Assembly: GCA_002104985.1 (NCBI GenBank)
Contig: MCGO01000026.1
Coordinates: forward strand, 62,001-126,000
DNA length: 64,000 bases
Reading direction: 5' to 3'
Source: Rhizoclosmatium globosum
Lineage: Eukaryota > Chytridiomycota > Chytridiomycetes > Chytridiales > Chytriomycetaceae
The translations under genes and the position numbers were made by a program. This document shows, piece after piece, positions 23,713 to 34,839 of this stretch (position 1 is the first letter of the stretch; the number at the start of each line of letters is the position of its first letter). The notes beneath the pieces are model-generated. The model was not told the DNA's origin, ran no database searches, and was given only the letters and a program-made list of their open reading frames with translations.

Positions 23713-24288
23713 ATGTCCCGCACTCCTGCCTCTGCTGCGCAATTGCATGCACTTGGCTGACTATCACCTGTTTCTGAAGCCGGCGTTCATATTCCCAGTG
23801 ATATTCCCGTCCATGATATTCTCTGTTGGTTTCGAGGCCTGACCAGGTCCCAAATCAAAGCCATATTCCCAAATCAGGTTGTCTGTGCAGGACGCAAGCC
23901 AGCATACAGGCCTACCGTGTCAAGCCCAGACAATATCATTGAAGACTTTGTGATTCTGTTCCAGGACCCTCTTCTGTGCCACGCAACAGCCCCTTCAACT
24001 TCTGCAACAGTGGCTACTGGAACTCATTACATCTCTTCTTCTATGTCTTCTTTCCCATCTTCCTCCTCCTCCTCCTCCTCCTCCTCGTCTTTCGAATTCA
24101 CAAGATCAAGCACAGATTTGGACACTCCACCAATACCCCCACCATCATCATCATCATCATCTCATGCAAAATCTTCCATTCATCCTGACTGAAATATATT
24201 TATCCGTGAGCCTCTCTCCAAGTCTGCAACACGTCTGTCCACGTTTGAATCCGTGGATTCCTCAAGATCAGCTTCCAGTTCAGCTGCT
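23713..24288 (+). pseudogene. conserved reading frame upstream of the NYN-like ORF, interrupted by TGA
   Basis: From about 23784 a frame reads GVHIPSDIPVHDILCWFRG, then FPNQVVCAGRKPAYRPTVSS, a poly-Ser tract (TCC/TCT run, 24053-24090) and HAKSSIHPD, then an in-frame TGA at 24188-24190. The same frame reopens immediately and leads into the NYN-like protein. A possible start (MSRTPASAAQLHAL, 23713) lies upstream in another frame. The TGA is present in all three copies, so it predates the duplications. Either this is a decayed N-terminal extension or it is a 5'UTR in the present gene. Confidence 0.4.
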
Positions 24289-25094
24289 ATGGTTGATGAA
24301 AAGGTTCACCCCATAGCTCTGATCCCACCTTTTCAATCCACAGTCCTCGTTGATTTTCATAACAACAACTTCCCCAATGTATGTTCACCATATGAGTTGC
24401 ATCTATAACAAATAATTAATCTGTAATTACACAGGAGGCAGAGCTCCTGAATACAATCAGTGCCTGCTGCTACGTCGCTCACTATTATGGAAGTGTCATT
24501 GAAGCTGTGGCCTGTAATACCAGCACACTATCCGCAGCAAAATTGAATGCATTGAAAGCCTATCAAGTTGTGATTCTACCTCAGGGTGTCAAAAAAGCAG
24601 CTTCTGTGGAAACTGTACTCGTGGATTACTGCTTCTCACTCATCAAGCCCAGGGAGCCCGGTCGATGTTTTGTGATCTGTACAAACCAAGTCCAGGCGGC
24701 CCCTGTTTTAAGAACAATTGCTGAACATGGGAGAACCGTTATCTTGATCACATGGGATGCTGAGCTGATGACAAAGACCATCAAGTATCTAGATCCCCAA
24801 AACCCTCAAGTCTTCAAGTTGGATGATATAATGCGTGATAACGGATTGAAGACGCGTTTTCCTCTTGCAACTATGCTTGGAATATCTGGGCTGGTGGAAA
24901 GTCCCAGATTGTTTGTAACTTCAAGCTCATGTACTTTTCATGTCCCTATCTTCCCTCCTCCACTTCAGCCGCGTTTACTCACAGATCCCGACAGTGGGAA
25001 TAAAATTCTCGATGGCTCTGCACAAGATGAGAATGATCAGAATTGTGGAGCAAACTATGTGGCTCGCCCTGCAAACCGAGATGATGTATACTGA
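24289..25094 (+). CDS. NYN-like (PIN-fold) protein, copy in unit 1
   Basis: Exons 24289-24378 and 24435-25094 encode 249 aa from MVDEKVHP. The layout follows an NYN domain: beta strand and first acidic residue (STVLVDFHNNNFP), a central strand/helix (YQVVILPQGVK), the mid-domain acidic site (ASVETVLVDYCF), and a last strand/helix (CFVICTNQVQAAPVLRTIAE) followed by GRTVILITWDAEL. Active NYN ribonucleases have SGDxD at that last site; here it is CTNQ, so catalysis may be lost. The same order is seen in the second NYN protein at 29030. The fold assignment is mine, from pattern, and needs a profile search. Confidence 0.55.
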
Positions 25095-25760
25095 TACAGT
25101 TGGTTCTTTGCTCAAATTGCATTATTTTCTTTATTTACAGTATTTCTTTCTTTTGTTTGTTTGAATAAATGGTCTTTGGAATTTGGGTTCGAGAGCTGGC
25201 TCAAAATTCCAAACAAATCGCACAGCATCAACAATGAGGCATCCAATGACCCGGCTGCAAAGTTGACCTAACAGACACGATTCCCACAGGATTCCACGCA
25301 CCCAACAATTCATCAACACCATACTTTCGTTGGCGGTAATGTGCAGACGGTGTATCTCAGCCAGAAAGCTTCTCTCGTTGGTTATTCGACGTCTGCGACG
25401 GACAAACTCGTCCTTATCGGGCTCCACTGTGAAAACAACCGTTGTAAACTAATATATCAAGATAGAAATATCAGAAAACACGAGAATATACATCAAGCAG
25501 GGGAGCAGAGAGCTACTGATGACAAACTGAAGTACTGGACAATTGCTGTCGCTCTCAGTGAGCTGGAAGCTTCAATATGATGACACTTGATGAATGTTGC
25601 ATTTGTTGAAAGGTTGGTTGAGATACAAAGATGGAGGTCAATGTGGTTTCGTGGGAGTGGCGTGTGAAAGAGGAAGTTAAGCTCCGGGGCAAGATACGTG
25701 TCGGCACTCCTAATTATTAGGAAATAAATGGAAGAGGCAATACTAAATAATCAGCAGTGC

Positions 25761-26103
25761 TTAGTCAAAAAACCAATCAGATGAACCCATGCGAACAACA
25801 GAATCCTTTGGGAACGCCTTGACAACCTCCGCCTCCACTGCATCCGCAAGCCTTTTGTTTCCAATTCCATACACTGCGTTGCTATGTATACGGAATGGTG
25901 CTGATGAGTTGATAATAGGAATCAATGGTCGTTACCGCAAGATACTTGTGAGGTCCTGGCCCTTTGGATCCGCTTTGAATGGTATCTGTGCAGTTAAATC
26001 AGTCAATGTCAGTTGGCCAGTGGGTCTATGCTGCGCAGGAGTAAACCTCCGTACCTGCTCGCCAAGCATATTCAATCTGTGTTCAACTGTGACGGTTCTT
26101 GTT
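25761..26103 (-). CDS. island exons, unrecognised (unit 2)
   Basis: Identical to 21978-22320 shifted by 3,783 bp; same two exons ending SSDWFFD-stop. Confidence 0.4.
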
Positions 26104-26399
26104 TGTTTTCCAAAGCAGTAACAAAGACAAGAGAAAGAGGACATGAAAATGATTATTTTTATTGGAAATGTCATTGTGTAATTGCCTCCAATTGGTTGAG
26201 CTGTAATGGTCGATGGCAGGAAAAATAGTGTGGGCCATAATGTACAAGAGGAGAGTTTGGAAAGATATAGAGGAAGGCAAAAGAACTGTATTTAAACAGA
26301 GACTCTAAATACATCTGAAGATGCAGTGGTGTAATTGGGTTTAGTGTTGAACAACTCGAACCAAAGCCACTTACCAAAAAAAAATGGCTCCATACGCCT

Positions 26400-27127
26400 T
26401 CAGATCTTTCTTCGTTCATGAGTTTCTCTAGTAGACAAGATGCAGAATTAATATGGTGGGTCAGCTAAACTAACGTTGTTAGTTACCCCCGTTTCCCCTT
26501 CGCCTACGCCGAGGCATGGCTATTCAAAGGAATCAAAATCAGTACACTAGCTCATACAAACAAGAAAGAAACAGAGGAAAGTATGGATACATACACAGCC
26601 ACGGCCGGGAGACTGGTTGTATAACAACGTCGACTAAAACAAAGGGAACGTACCCAGTCTTCGACTGTTTGGGTCTGGGCTCCATGGCACCCTCTGCTCC
26701 GCGAGCTGCAGCATCCCACACCTTCTTCCTGCAGAATTCAAACTTCTGCAAGGCTGTCCAGCCTGAGCCAGACATCACCCCTTTGGACTCTCCTGAGTCG
26801 CAACCAAGGAGTGGGTACTCGCCTGGAACAAACTCAGTCCGTCGGGGGACTGTGGGCCAAGTGACGGCTGTGTTTAAAACGCGCTTTAGAACAACTGATA
26901 TTGACAGGTGACTGGTTCATCAAGTTACCTGGACAGGGGCCGGTGCAGGAGTAGCAGACATCGCTACTTGCAAAACACAGGGTACCACAGATACCCTTCC
27001 CTTTTGGAGCCTGGCACTCCCAGGCCGTGGTTGCCTAGTCAGTGGAATCAGAAAATTGCCGCGTCTTGAATCGAGAGCTGCTTGCACTTACCTCGGCGAG
27101 GGTACAGGGTTGGGTGAGGATGGTCAT
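26400..27127 (-). CDS. island Cys-rich protein (unit 2)
   Basis: Identical to the unit 1 copy. Exons 27127-27092, 27034-26929 and 26894-26654 with the same alternative 3' ends. Confidence 0.5.
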
Positions 27128-28071
27128 TTTGGTTGGTTTGTGTTTTGACAGGTTGATAATTGTCACTTGGAAAATGTGGAGGAGTATTTTGGTTTCCACC
27201 CAATTAGCTCCAACGGTCCACTGAACTTACAGAAGAAGTCTAGGAGTGCAATGCAGTTAATTTTATCTGCATTATATGTTGTTCTTATTGGAGACTTACC
27301 TTTAAACGTTGAAAATACAGCAATATTGCCCCTGACTGATTTGTATTTTGCGCAATATGTCTTGTTTCTATTCATTGACTGTATTTCATACTTTGAAGAG
27401 GGGTGCAAAAGGGGTGTAAAACAAGCCGCAAAACGGGTGTGGAAACATCACATCACCCCCTTCTTCTTTTGCTTATCCCCAACAAAAACACAACCATGTC
27501 CCGCACTCCTGCCTCTGCTGCGCAATTGCATGCACTTGGCTGACTATCACCTGTTTCTGAAGCCGGCGTTCATATTCCCAGTGATATTCCCGTCCATGAT
27601 ATTCTCTGTTGGTTTCGAGGCCTGACCAGGTCCCAAATCAAAGCCATATTCCCAAATCAGGTTGTCTGTGCAGGACGCAAGCCAGCATACAGGCCTACCG
27701 TGTCAAGCCCAGACAATATCATTGAAGACTTTGTGATTCTGTTCCAGGACCCTCTTCTGTGCCACGCAACAGCCCCTTCAACTTCTGCAACAGTGGCTAC
27801 TGGAACTCATTACATCTCTTCTTCTATGTCTTCTTTCCCATCTTCCTCCTCCTCCTCCTCCTCCTCCTCGTCTTTCGAATTCACAAGATCAAGCACAGAT
27901 TTGGACACTCCACCAATACCCCCACCATCATCATCATCATCATCTCATGCAAAATCTTCCATTCATCCTGACTGAAATATATTTATCCGTGAGCCTCTCT
28001 CCAAGTCTGCAACACGTCTGTCCACGTTTGAATCCGTGGATTCCTCAAGATCAGCTTCCAGTTCAGCTGCT

Positions 28072-28877
28072 ATGGTTGATGAAAAGGTTCACCCCATAGC
28101 TCTGATCCCACCTTTTCAATCCACAGTCCTCGTTGATTTTCATAACAACAACTTCCCCAATGTATGTTCACCATATGAGTTGCATCTATAACAAATAATT
28201 AATCTGTAATTACACAGGAGGCAGAGCTCCTGAATACAATCAGTGCCTGCTGCTACGTCGCTCACTATTATGGAAGTGTCATTGAAGCTGTGGCCTGTAA
28301 TACCAGCACACTATCCGCAGCAAAATTGAATGCATTGAAAGCCTATCAAGTTGTGATTCTACCTCAGGGTGTCAAAAAAGCAGCTTCTGTGGAAACTGTA
28401 CTCGTGGATTACTGCTTCTCACTCATCAAGCCCAGGGAGCCCGGTCGATGTTTTGTGATCTGTACAAACCAAGTCCAGGCGGCCCCTGTTTTAAGAACAA
28501 TTGCTGAACATGGGAGAACCGTTATCTTGATCACATGGGATGCTGAGCTGATGACAAAGACCATCAAGTATCTAGATCCCCAAAACCCTCAAGTCTTCAA
28601 GTTGGATGATATAATGCGTGATAACGGATTGAAGACGCGTTTTCCTCTTGCAACTATGCTTGGAATATCTGGGCTGGTGGAAAGTCCCAGATTGTTTGTA
28701 ACTTCAAGCTCATGTACTTTTCATGTCCCTATCTTCCCTCCTCCACTTCAGCCGCGTTTACTCACAGATCCCGACAGTGGGAATAAAATTCTCGATGGCT
28801 CTGCACAAGATGAGAATGATCAGAATTGTGGAGCAAACTATGTGGCTCGCCCTGCAAACCGAGATGATGTATACTGA
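28072..28877 (+). CDS. NYN-like (PIN-fold) protein, copy in unit 2
   Basis: Identical to the unit 1 copy. Exons 28072-28161 and 28218-28877, 249 aa, with the same conserved upstream frame and in-frame TGA (27971-27973). Confidence 0.55.
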
Positions 28878-29029
28878 TACAGTTGGTTCTTTGCTCAAAT
28901 TGCATTATTTTCTTTATTTACAGTATTTCTTTCTTTTGTTTGTTTGAATAAATGGTCTTTGGAATTTGGGTTCGAGAGCTGGCTCAAAATTCCAAACAAA
29001 TCGCATAGCCACCAGTTGCTACCAGCACC

Positions 29030-30061
29030 ATGACCACCTCTGGATCGTTCAACTTTGCATTGAGTTGGTCCAACCGCAGAGCTATTGCCGCTGGACATTG
29101 CTTGAATATCAGAGGTAAGTTAATACTGTAGCCTCATGCTGAAAGGGATTATCACTGACACTCTGGCTGTACACCAGCGCATGAAACAACCACTCCGTCT
29201 CTCCCTACACCTTCAGATCCACCACAAGTCTTGCCTCCTCCCAGATTGGATATCATGTTGTATCTTGATACAGAAAACATTCCTGTTCCACAGACTTTGG
29301 TACATACCAAGTAGCTGACAACCACATAAATACTAACACATTCTTACAGAGCGGTGGACAGTTTATTAATTCGATTGCCGATTATTTGGAAAAACGTCAG
29401 CCAGATGGGCTTGTGAGAGGTCTTGTCGGAATTGTGGAGAGTCGGGACTGAAATCAAAAAATGACTGGACTGCTGGTATGGCGGATCATTTGCGCTCTGT
29501 TGGCGTTTCAAGTTTCACGGGACAGATACGAGAACCTGAAGTGGCTGACACTCTGCTCACAGTCAAAATGGAAAATGTAAGCTTGCATTCACAAAGCTTC
29601 TTCTTTGCGTTGACACAACATCACACATACAGAATGCCTTAACACATGCTGAAGCACTTGAATCAATCAATCCTATGCTTCAAAATATTGTTTCCAGAGA
29701 TGAAGGTTATGCAAGAGCTTTCTCATCATCCATACAACAGGGATTCCATGTGGCTGTTATGGTACCAGAATCTTGTCAGTATTCCTTACACACGTACCAT
29801 AGCGTGAATCCAGGACTTGAGGAGCCAATCATCATACCTCTTGAAGCAGTACTTCGTATAAAACACCCCAGGCTGTTTCCAATCAAACCATATTCTGTAC
29901 CATTGCCGCCTTTTTTACAGTTACAAGAGACACTTCATTCCAGCATTGATCCCAAATTGGAACGATATGAAAACAATATTCAACAGACCACCACTGAAAA
30001 TCGTCATCAAATCACAAGTGAGCTCCTATCCATGGTTTGCTTGCTCCATTCCATATGTTGA
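29030..30061 (+). pseudogene. second NYN-domain protein, one frame break
   Basis: Exons 29030-29114, 29178-29299, 29350-29576 and 29633-30061. The domain is more canonical than the first NYN protein: strand 1 reads IMLYLDTENIPVP (D-x-E-N, as in NYN/MARF1-type domains), the middle acidic site is EVADTLLTVKME, and the last motif is IVSRDEGYARAFSSSIQQGF followed by HVAVMV (S-x-D-x-x-Y in place of SGDxDF). Exon 3 needs a two-base correction near 29445 (duplicated AG) to connect GIVES to KNDWTAGMADHL, so the copy is either decayed or carries a sequencing error. NYN proteins are RNA endonucleases; substrate unknown. The C-terminus is a helical tail. Confidence 0.6.
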
Positions 30062-30376
30062 TTGCTGATGTTTTTAAAGTCAAATATTCTTAACATTTTA
30101 ATGTTGTTTAATTGTGTCAGAAGAGTAAAGACTATTTATTTGTTTTGAATCTCTACAGAGGTACAGAGGGAGGAAAAAATGTCTGCAATAGAATCAAGAT
30201 TAGTTTAAAACAAACAACACAAACATGGAATAGACACTCACAACCAACCAACCAACAACAAAGCAGCTAGCGTCGCAATCCAACCAAGTTATCTTCATTT
30301 TCATACTTGCGTCCACTTGCATCCACTTGCGCATCCACTCACACAACCACTCGCGCAACTTCGAAGGTATTCCTTG

Positions 30377-31537
30377 CATGTAGTCTTGGAAGCTGTGTTT
30401 TGGGCCCTCGACTTGAGCAACCTTAGCAGAACCAGTCAACAGGCGCTTTCCAGTGGTGCAACAGCCAGCCTCCTCAATCATCCGACCTACCGCAAGCCGA
30501 AGCCGCAAGTGTGGCAGAACAACGATTCAGTCTGCCTGTGCTCCAATGGTCCACAACACGAAATCAACTGCGTTTTGCACGCGATGGAATGCAATTGTTT
30601 CTTGGCGTCAAAGAGGTAGGCTGTTGGTGCATTTTTGGTTTCTAAGAGTCATGACAATGTTAGGGCAAACATATTCACAAAGAAACAATTTACCGAGAGA
30701 GTCGTGGAACCAGATACTTGGAGGTGCAAGGGAAGGCGAGTCGAGAGAATAGTCCAGAGAAGTGGCCATGGAACTGAATACTTGGGTTTGAGAGAAACGT
30801 CGGGCCCAGAGAAGTGGTGCGTCCAGCAAGACAAAGAGTCCATGAGAGCCCAGAGAAACGAGAGAGTTCAGGTGTGTCAGTGTTTGGATCGTGAGTCAAT
30901 GATGTGGAAGCAAATTGTCAGATTTTTTGACAGGAGGAAGAGGATGCTGACGATGGTCACATATGAAGGGAGCCGTTCCTCACACAACAAGTAGGAAGCT
31001 GTTGTAACAAGGTTAGTTATATGATGATATGTTTGTGCAAGTTTGGAATCAAATGGGAGTGGTGGGATGGATCGATAGTACCACCTTGCTCAACTCGGTG
31101 AAGCTTTTGCAGCTTTCCTATGCTGTCTATATGTCTATATACTTGACATATTTTTCTGGAAGACCTTGAGTGTTGGATTGGAGGACTGGACAGAACCTGG
31201 TTGCTACAATAAAATACTTTGAGTACCACCTGGATGGACATACTCTATGACAGTACATACCTTGAAATGTATTATCTGCGTGATATACTGCGTGCTTAAC
31301 ATGATGTCTGGAGTGAAACTGGTGTGTGCTGGTTCAAACAGAATCCTCACCAAACCCTTAGGCATCAACAAGCATCCGAGAGCGCAAGACGCGGTGATTT
31401 TAATTTTGTCTCGAAGTTCCTTGTCTGTGTTGTAGCCATCCTCTTTGTATCTTTTAATTAGCTGTTGACAACTTCACCGGATAAGTACCGCCAAAGAAAC
31501 CATACAGGGTTGTCTGCATCAACGACTCAAGTTCAAG
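30377..31537. repeat. island outer direct repeat, right copy (A2)
   Basis: Second copy of 18047-19207, same orientation. It diverges from A1 after the shared GTTCAAG at 31531-31537, where A1 instead enters the inverted NYN segment. Confidence 0.9.
30487..31461 (-). CDS. island gene on repeat A2, unrecognised
   Basis: Same exons as on A1: 31461-31261 (67 codons), 31203-31143, further short exons, and a terminal exon with a Cys-rich tail ending at 30487. Upstream, a possible first exon begins near 31639 (MSQDWNLHIKNYDSDESSAS), but I could not place a canonical donor. If any copy is intact it is this one. Function unknown. Confidence 0.4.
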
Positions 31538-31772
31538 TCGCAGTAATATCAACAAATTCCCGATTGCGATGGACTTATGGATGCAGATGATTCATCAGAA
31601 TCGTAGTTTTTGATGTGAAGATTCCAATCTTGAGACATCGTGCTTTTCAAATTAAGTTTTTATTGGAGATCAGAAAGAAAGATGTTGCACTTCTCCTTCC
31701 CTGGGTTGATAAAGATCTAAAAACGCATGGAATAATTCTGGAATAATTCCCAGTATTCCTCACACCTCCACC

Positions 31773-32681
31773 TCAAGAAACCCAATCAAAAGAATCACAC
31801 TGCACCTTCTTCCTCCCCTCCCTCAAATACCGTAACGTCAAGCTTATCCGTCGATACCCCTCATCACGCGGTACAGACTCCATTCCACCAGGCAATTGCA
31901 CAGACTTTGTCTTTGTGATTCCATGCATCCATCGATACCGTGCATTCCCCGCGAGAATCAACACGCTCCTTGGTTCCAACAATATCCGCATTGGAAGAAG
32001 CGGGTTTACTCCATCGACGGTGTTTTCTGAACGTTGCTTTGGAATAGTATTCGTATTTGAAGTATCTGAGTCATTTAGTATAGGTTTCAAGTCCATCCAA
32101 ACAGGGTTTATGAGAGAAATTGTGTAAATGTAGTGTCCAAATGCAAGCGGGTCTTCCAAGTGACATGACAAGCCCGTATTGCCAAGGTATTCGTTGACGA
32201 GGAGTTGGGAGGAGGGATGCCGGGCGTGTAGAGTGTGGATGTGGATGTGAGGATGTGATTGATGAGCCATTGTACTTTTTCGAGTGGATTTGTGAGCGGA
32301 TTTGATGGTTGGAGGGATGTCAAGTCGTGGGTTGTGTGGTAGTACACCTGTGTAGTTTGGATGGGTTAGGTTACTTGTCGATGGTTGGTTCTGTCTCAGC
32401 TGTCAAACCTCGCCGTGGAACTGGAGCCTCCTTCGAATGCTACTTTCATCGAACGGAGTTTCGTTGATTGTTTGCAGGATTCGAGACTCTTGCGCAAGGC
32501 TTAGGACATCTGGGACGTACCAAAGGCCCTGAGGTAGCTTGACATTAGGCACTGGGCTCTTGACGCACAAACTGCCAATCTTTTGAATTGGGGCTGTCCA
32601 AAGCGATGATCCAATATCGGGCTTGAGTGTCCTGAAACAGACATGGCTTTGAACAAATCGACAAACAAGTGATTGTCGCAT
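31773..32681 (-). pseudogene. AlkB-like 2-oxoglutarate/Fe(II) oxygenase, frameshifted
   Basis: Exon 1 32681-32409 and exon 2 32347-31773, phase 0. Exon 1 holds the AlkB entry motif (GLWYVPDVLSLAQESRILQT then RRRLQFHGE). Exon 2 holds the core: VNEYLGNTGLSCHLEDPLAF with the metal-binding segment, ISLINPVWMDL, and RSVLILAGNARYRWMHGI with the distal His, then RRISLTLRYL with the 2OG-binding Arg. The first metal motif reads H-x-E (HLE) rather than H-x-D. The two halves of exon 2 are in different frames between about 32190 and 32270, with no AG acceptor available between, so a frameshift (or sequence error) is present. Family role: oxidative demethylation of nucleic acid or protein. Confidence 0.65.
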
Positions 32682-32800
32682 TTAGTTTATAAATACTTAG
32701 ATTGCAATTCCTCATCTTTAATTCCAAGCTCAAACACACTCCATCTCACACAAATACAAACTAAACAAAAAACTGCATGAACGATACGACATTGCGTGTT

Positions 32801-34498
32801 CTAATTGTTGACCTTCTTGATAATCTGTACAACATCTTCATCGGCCAAAATGTGTTCCTTTCCTGTGAAAGATGAGTAAGTAAAAAAAAGTTAAAACGGA
32901 CAAACACGAAACAAAACCGTGTACGAACCAACTTTCTGAGGCTGGTGCTTAGCCGACGATCCCCATACCAAAGCGTGCTTGAATTCCTTCAAGATGGCCT
33001 TGTGGATAGTGTTACAGAACTTTTCGATTGAGGCATCACTCTTCTTGATGACGACTGGTGCAGAGTAATCTGGCAATTGACCCTTTGGCTGTAGGATTTA
33101 AATATTGGTTAGATAAAATGTCAAATACAACGCCAAGTTACCTTGGTGTAGATTCGAGCCAAGTCCAAGTAGAGCCACATCTGTTTCAATGATAACCACG
33201 CTTAGAAAACTAAACCTCCCAAAACAATCAATTCTTTTTAGTTCACCTTTTCCAGCAAGTCATCAAAGTTCCATCCGTGGTGAGCAGAGATGGGAATAGA
33301 GTGAGGAATACGGTAGACAATGTCAAGTTCTTCAATGGAGATTTGGTCAATCTTGTTGAGAACGTAGATGCATGGAATGTAGATACGGTTTCTGCGAAGG
33401 GAGAGCGGACGAGAATCAGATGAAACAGAATACGTTGTGGAGGGGTAGGAGAGTGGAAAAAATTCTCGGAGAATAAAAACCTCACCCTTCAATAACATCA
33501 ATCAAATCGTCTGGTGTACAGTCAGCTTTGAAGGAAACATCAGCGTTGTGGATCCTATACTCTGAGAGAATAGCCTTGACCGTGTCCGTGTCCAAGTTTG
33601 TCAAGGTGACGGTAGAAGTCACATTCACACCTCCCTTCTCCTTCTTCTTGAAATAAATTGGAGGTGGCTGCTTGTTCAATCTGATTCCGAAACCTTCCAA
33701 TTCACGTTCGATAATCTTCTTGTCTCCAAGGGGCTTCAAGACATCAAGGACAATGAAAATCAGGGAACAGGTACGAGCAACAGCAATAACTTGACGACCA
33801 CGACCCTTTCCGTCCTTAGCACCTTCAATAATTCCAGGCAAATCGAGAATTTGGATCTTAGCACCCTTGTATTGGATGACACCGGGCACGGTCTGAATGA
33901 GGGTTGATGAGTATTGATCAGGAGTATAGAGCAGCTCACAGTCAATGTTGTGAATTCATAGGCACCGACTTCTGAGTGGGTTCCAGTAATCTTCGACATG
34001 AGGGTACTATGTGGGATGTTAGGTGTGTTATGGGCGAGGAGGAAGGAAGGAGATGGAAAACACACACCTCTTTCCAACTGATGGGAAACCAACGAAACCA
34101 ACACGAGCCACACCCTATTTTGAGCACCACAAAAGTCAGGACACTCCCACCAAGAAGTCAAGTCAAGCCACGCACCGTCTTAGCAACATCGAAACCAACT
34201 CCGGGTCCACCACCACCTCCACTTGAAGGTGTCAGGAGCTCTCGTCTGAGCTTGGCCAGCTTAGCCTTGAGTGTTCCCAAGTGGTAGGACGTGGCCTTGT
34301 TCTTCTGCGTCTGTTGTCAAAGTGGCTGTTAGTGAGCCCTACTCTAATGTCGTAAGCTAGCCGTAGCGAGAAACGTGCCTTGTTCATCTCATCTTCGATC
34401 GCTTTGATTTTCTAGTTGGATGTGGATGCACAGAATGCGCTTGGTTAGCTGTCCGTGGAAGTGCCCTGAAGTCTCCTTACATCCACAATCGTCGACAT
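32801..34498 (-). CDS. DRG1: developmentally regulated GTP-binding protein DRG1 (Rbg1)
   Basis: Ten exons: 34498-34481, 34411-34379, 34310-34176, 34114-34068, 34006-33940, 33892-33486, 33391-33247, 33180-33142, 33088-32929, 32862-32801; 370 aa, the usual DRG1 length. Order: N-terminal HTH ([20 protein letters not shown]), G1 GFPSVGKST, switch region, G3 [16 protein letters not shown], inserted S5D2L-like region, G4 NKID, G5 SAHHGWN, and a C-terminal TGS domain ([17 protein letters not shown] onward, ending [10 protein letters not shown]). Binds stalled ribosomes with a DFRP partner. Intron 2 uses a GC donor (AAG|GCACGT...CAACAG), forced by the conserved protein sequence on both sides. Confidence 0.95.
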
Positions 34499-34839
34499 CT
34501 TGGTTGTTCTGTTGGATGTTGAAAAATCTCCGATGCACACAACAAAAAGAAAAAGAAGAAAGCAGAGATTCCTCTCCATTTATCCAGCAGAGATAGAAGA
34601 AGGAGAGGAAGTACAGCCAGTAATCAGAAGAAATAAGAAATCTTATGAGAAACAGATGTAATCCAACTCAGGAAAAATAAGTTGAACACAAAGAATCACT
34701 TCCATTATTCTTTAATTATAAGTTACGATGCCTTTCCTTCTTGTCAAATGTCGCACCTCACACACAACTCAAAAGAACAACCAACTAATCAGATATATAT
34801 CCAAAAATTGAAACAGCTCGACTCCAGAACTCGCTGCGA

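Larger units (their letters stand above)
21438..25220. repeat. 3,783-bp tandem duplication, unit 1 (C1)
   Basis: Every position compared matches 25221-29003 at an offset of 3,783 bp; no difference was seen by eye. The left limit is CACAGCATCAAC at 21438 and the right limit is shared AAACAAATCGCA ending at 25222. It contains a Cys-rich gene and other exons on the minus strand and the NYN-like gene on the plus strand. Confidence 0.95.
25221..29005. repeat. 3,783-bp tandem duplication, unit 2 (C2)
   Basis: Exact-looking second copy of 21438-25220. At its left junction the minus-strand exon of the D gene (25427-25221) is cut and runs into the tail of unit 1. At its right junction (29005) unique sequence encoding the second NYN protein begins. 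Confidence 0.95.

Noticed and set aside
23384..23842. A 152-codon open frame in the tandem unit (and its twin at 27167-27625)
   Set aside because: It overlaps another frame with equal coding appearance and changes frame where the conserved NYN-upstream frame begins. Composition is not protein-like, so I treat it as chance.
24053..24090. TCC/TCT run as a CRISPR-like or regulatory repeat
   Set aside because: It is a simple codon repeat within a conserved poly-Ser frame.
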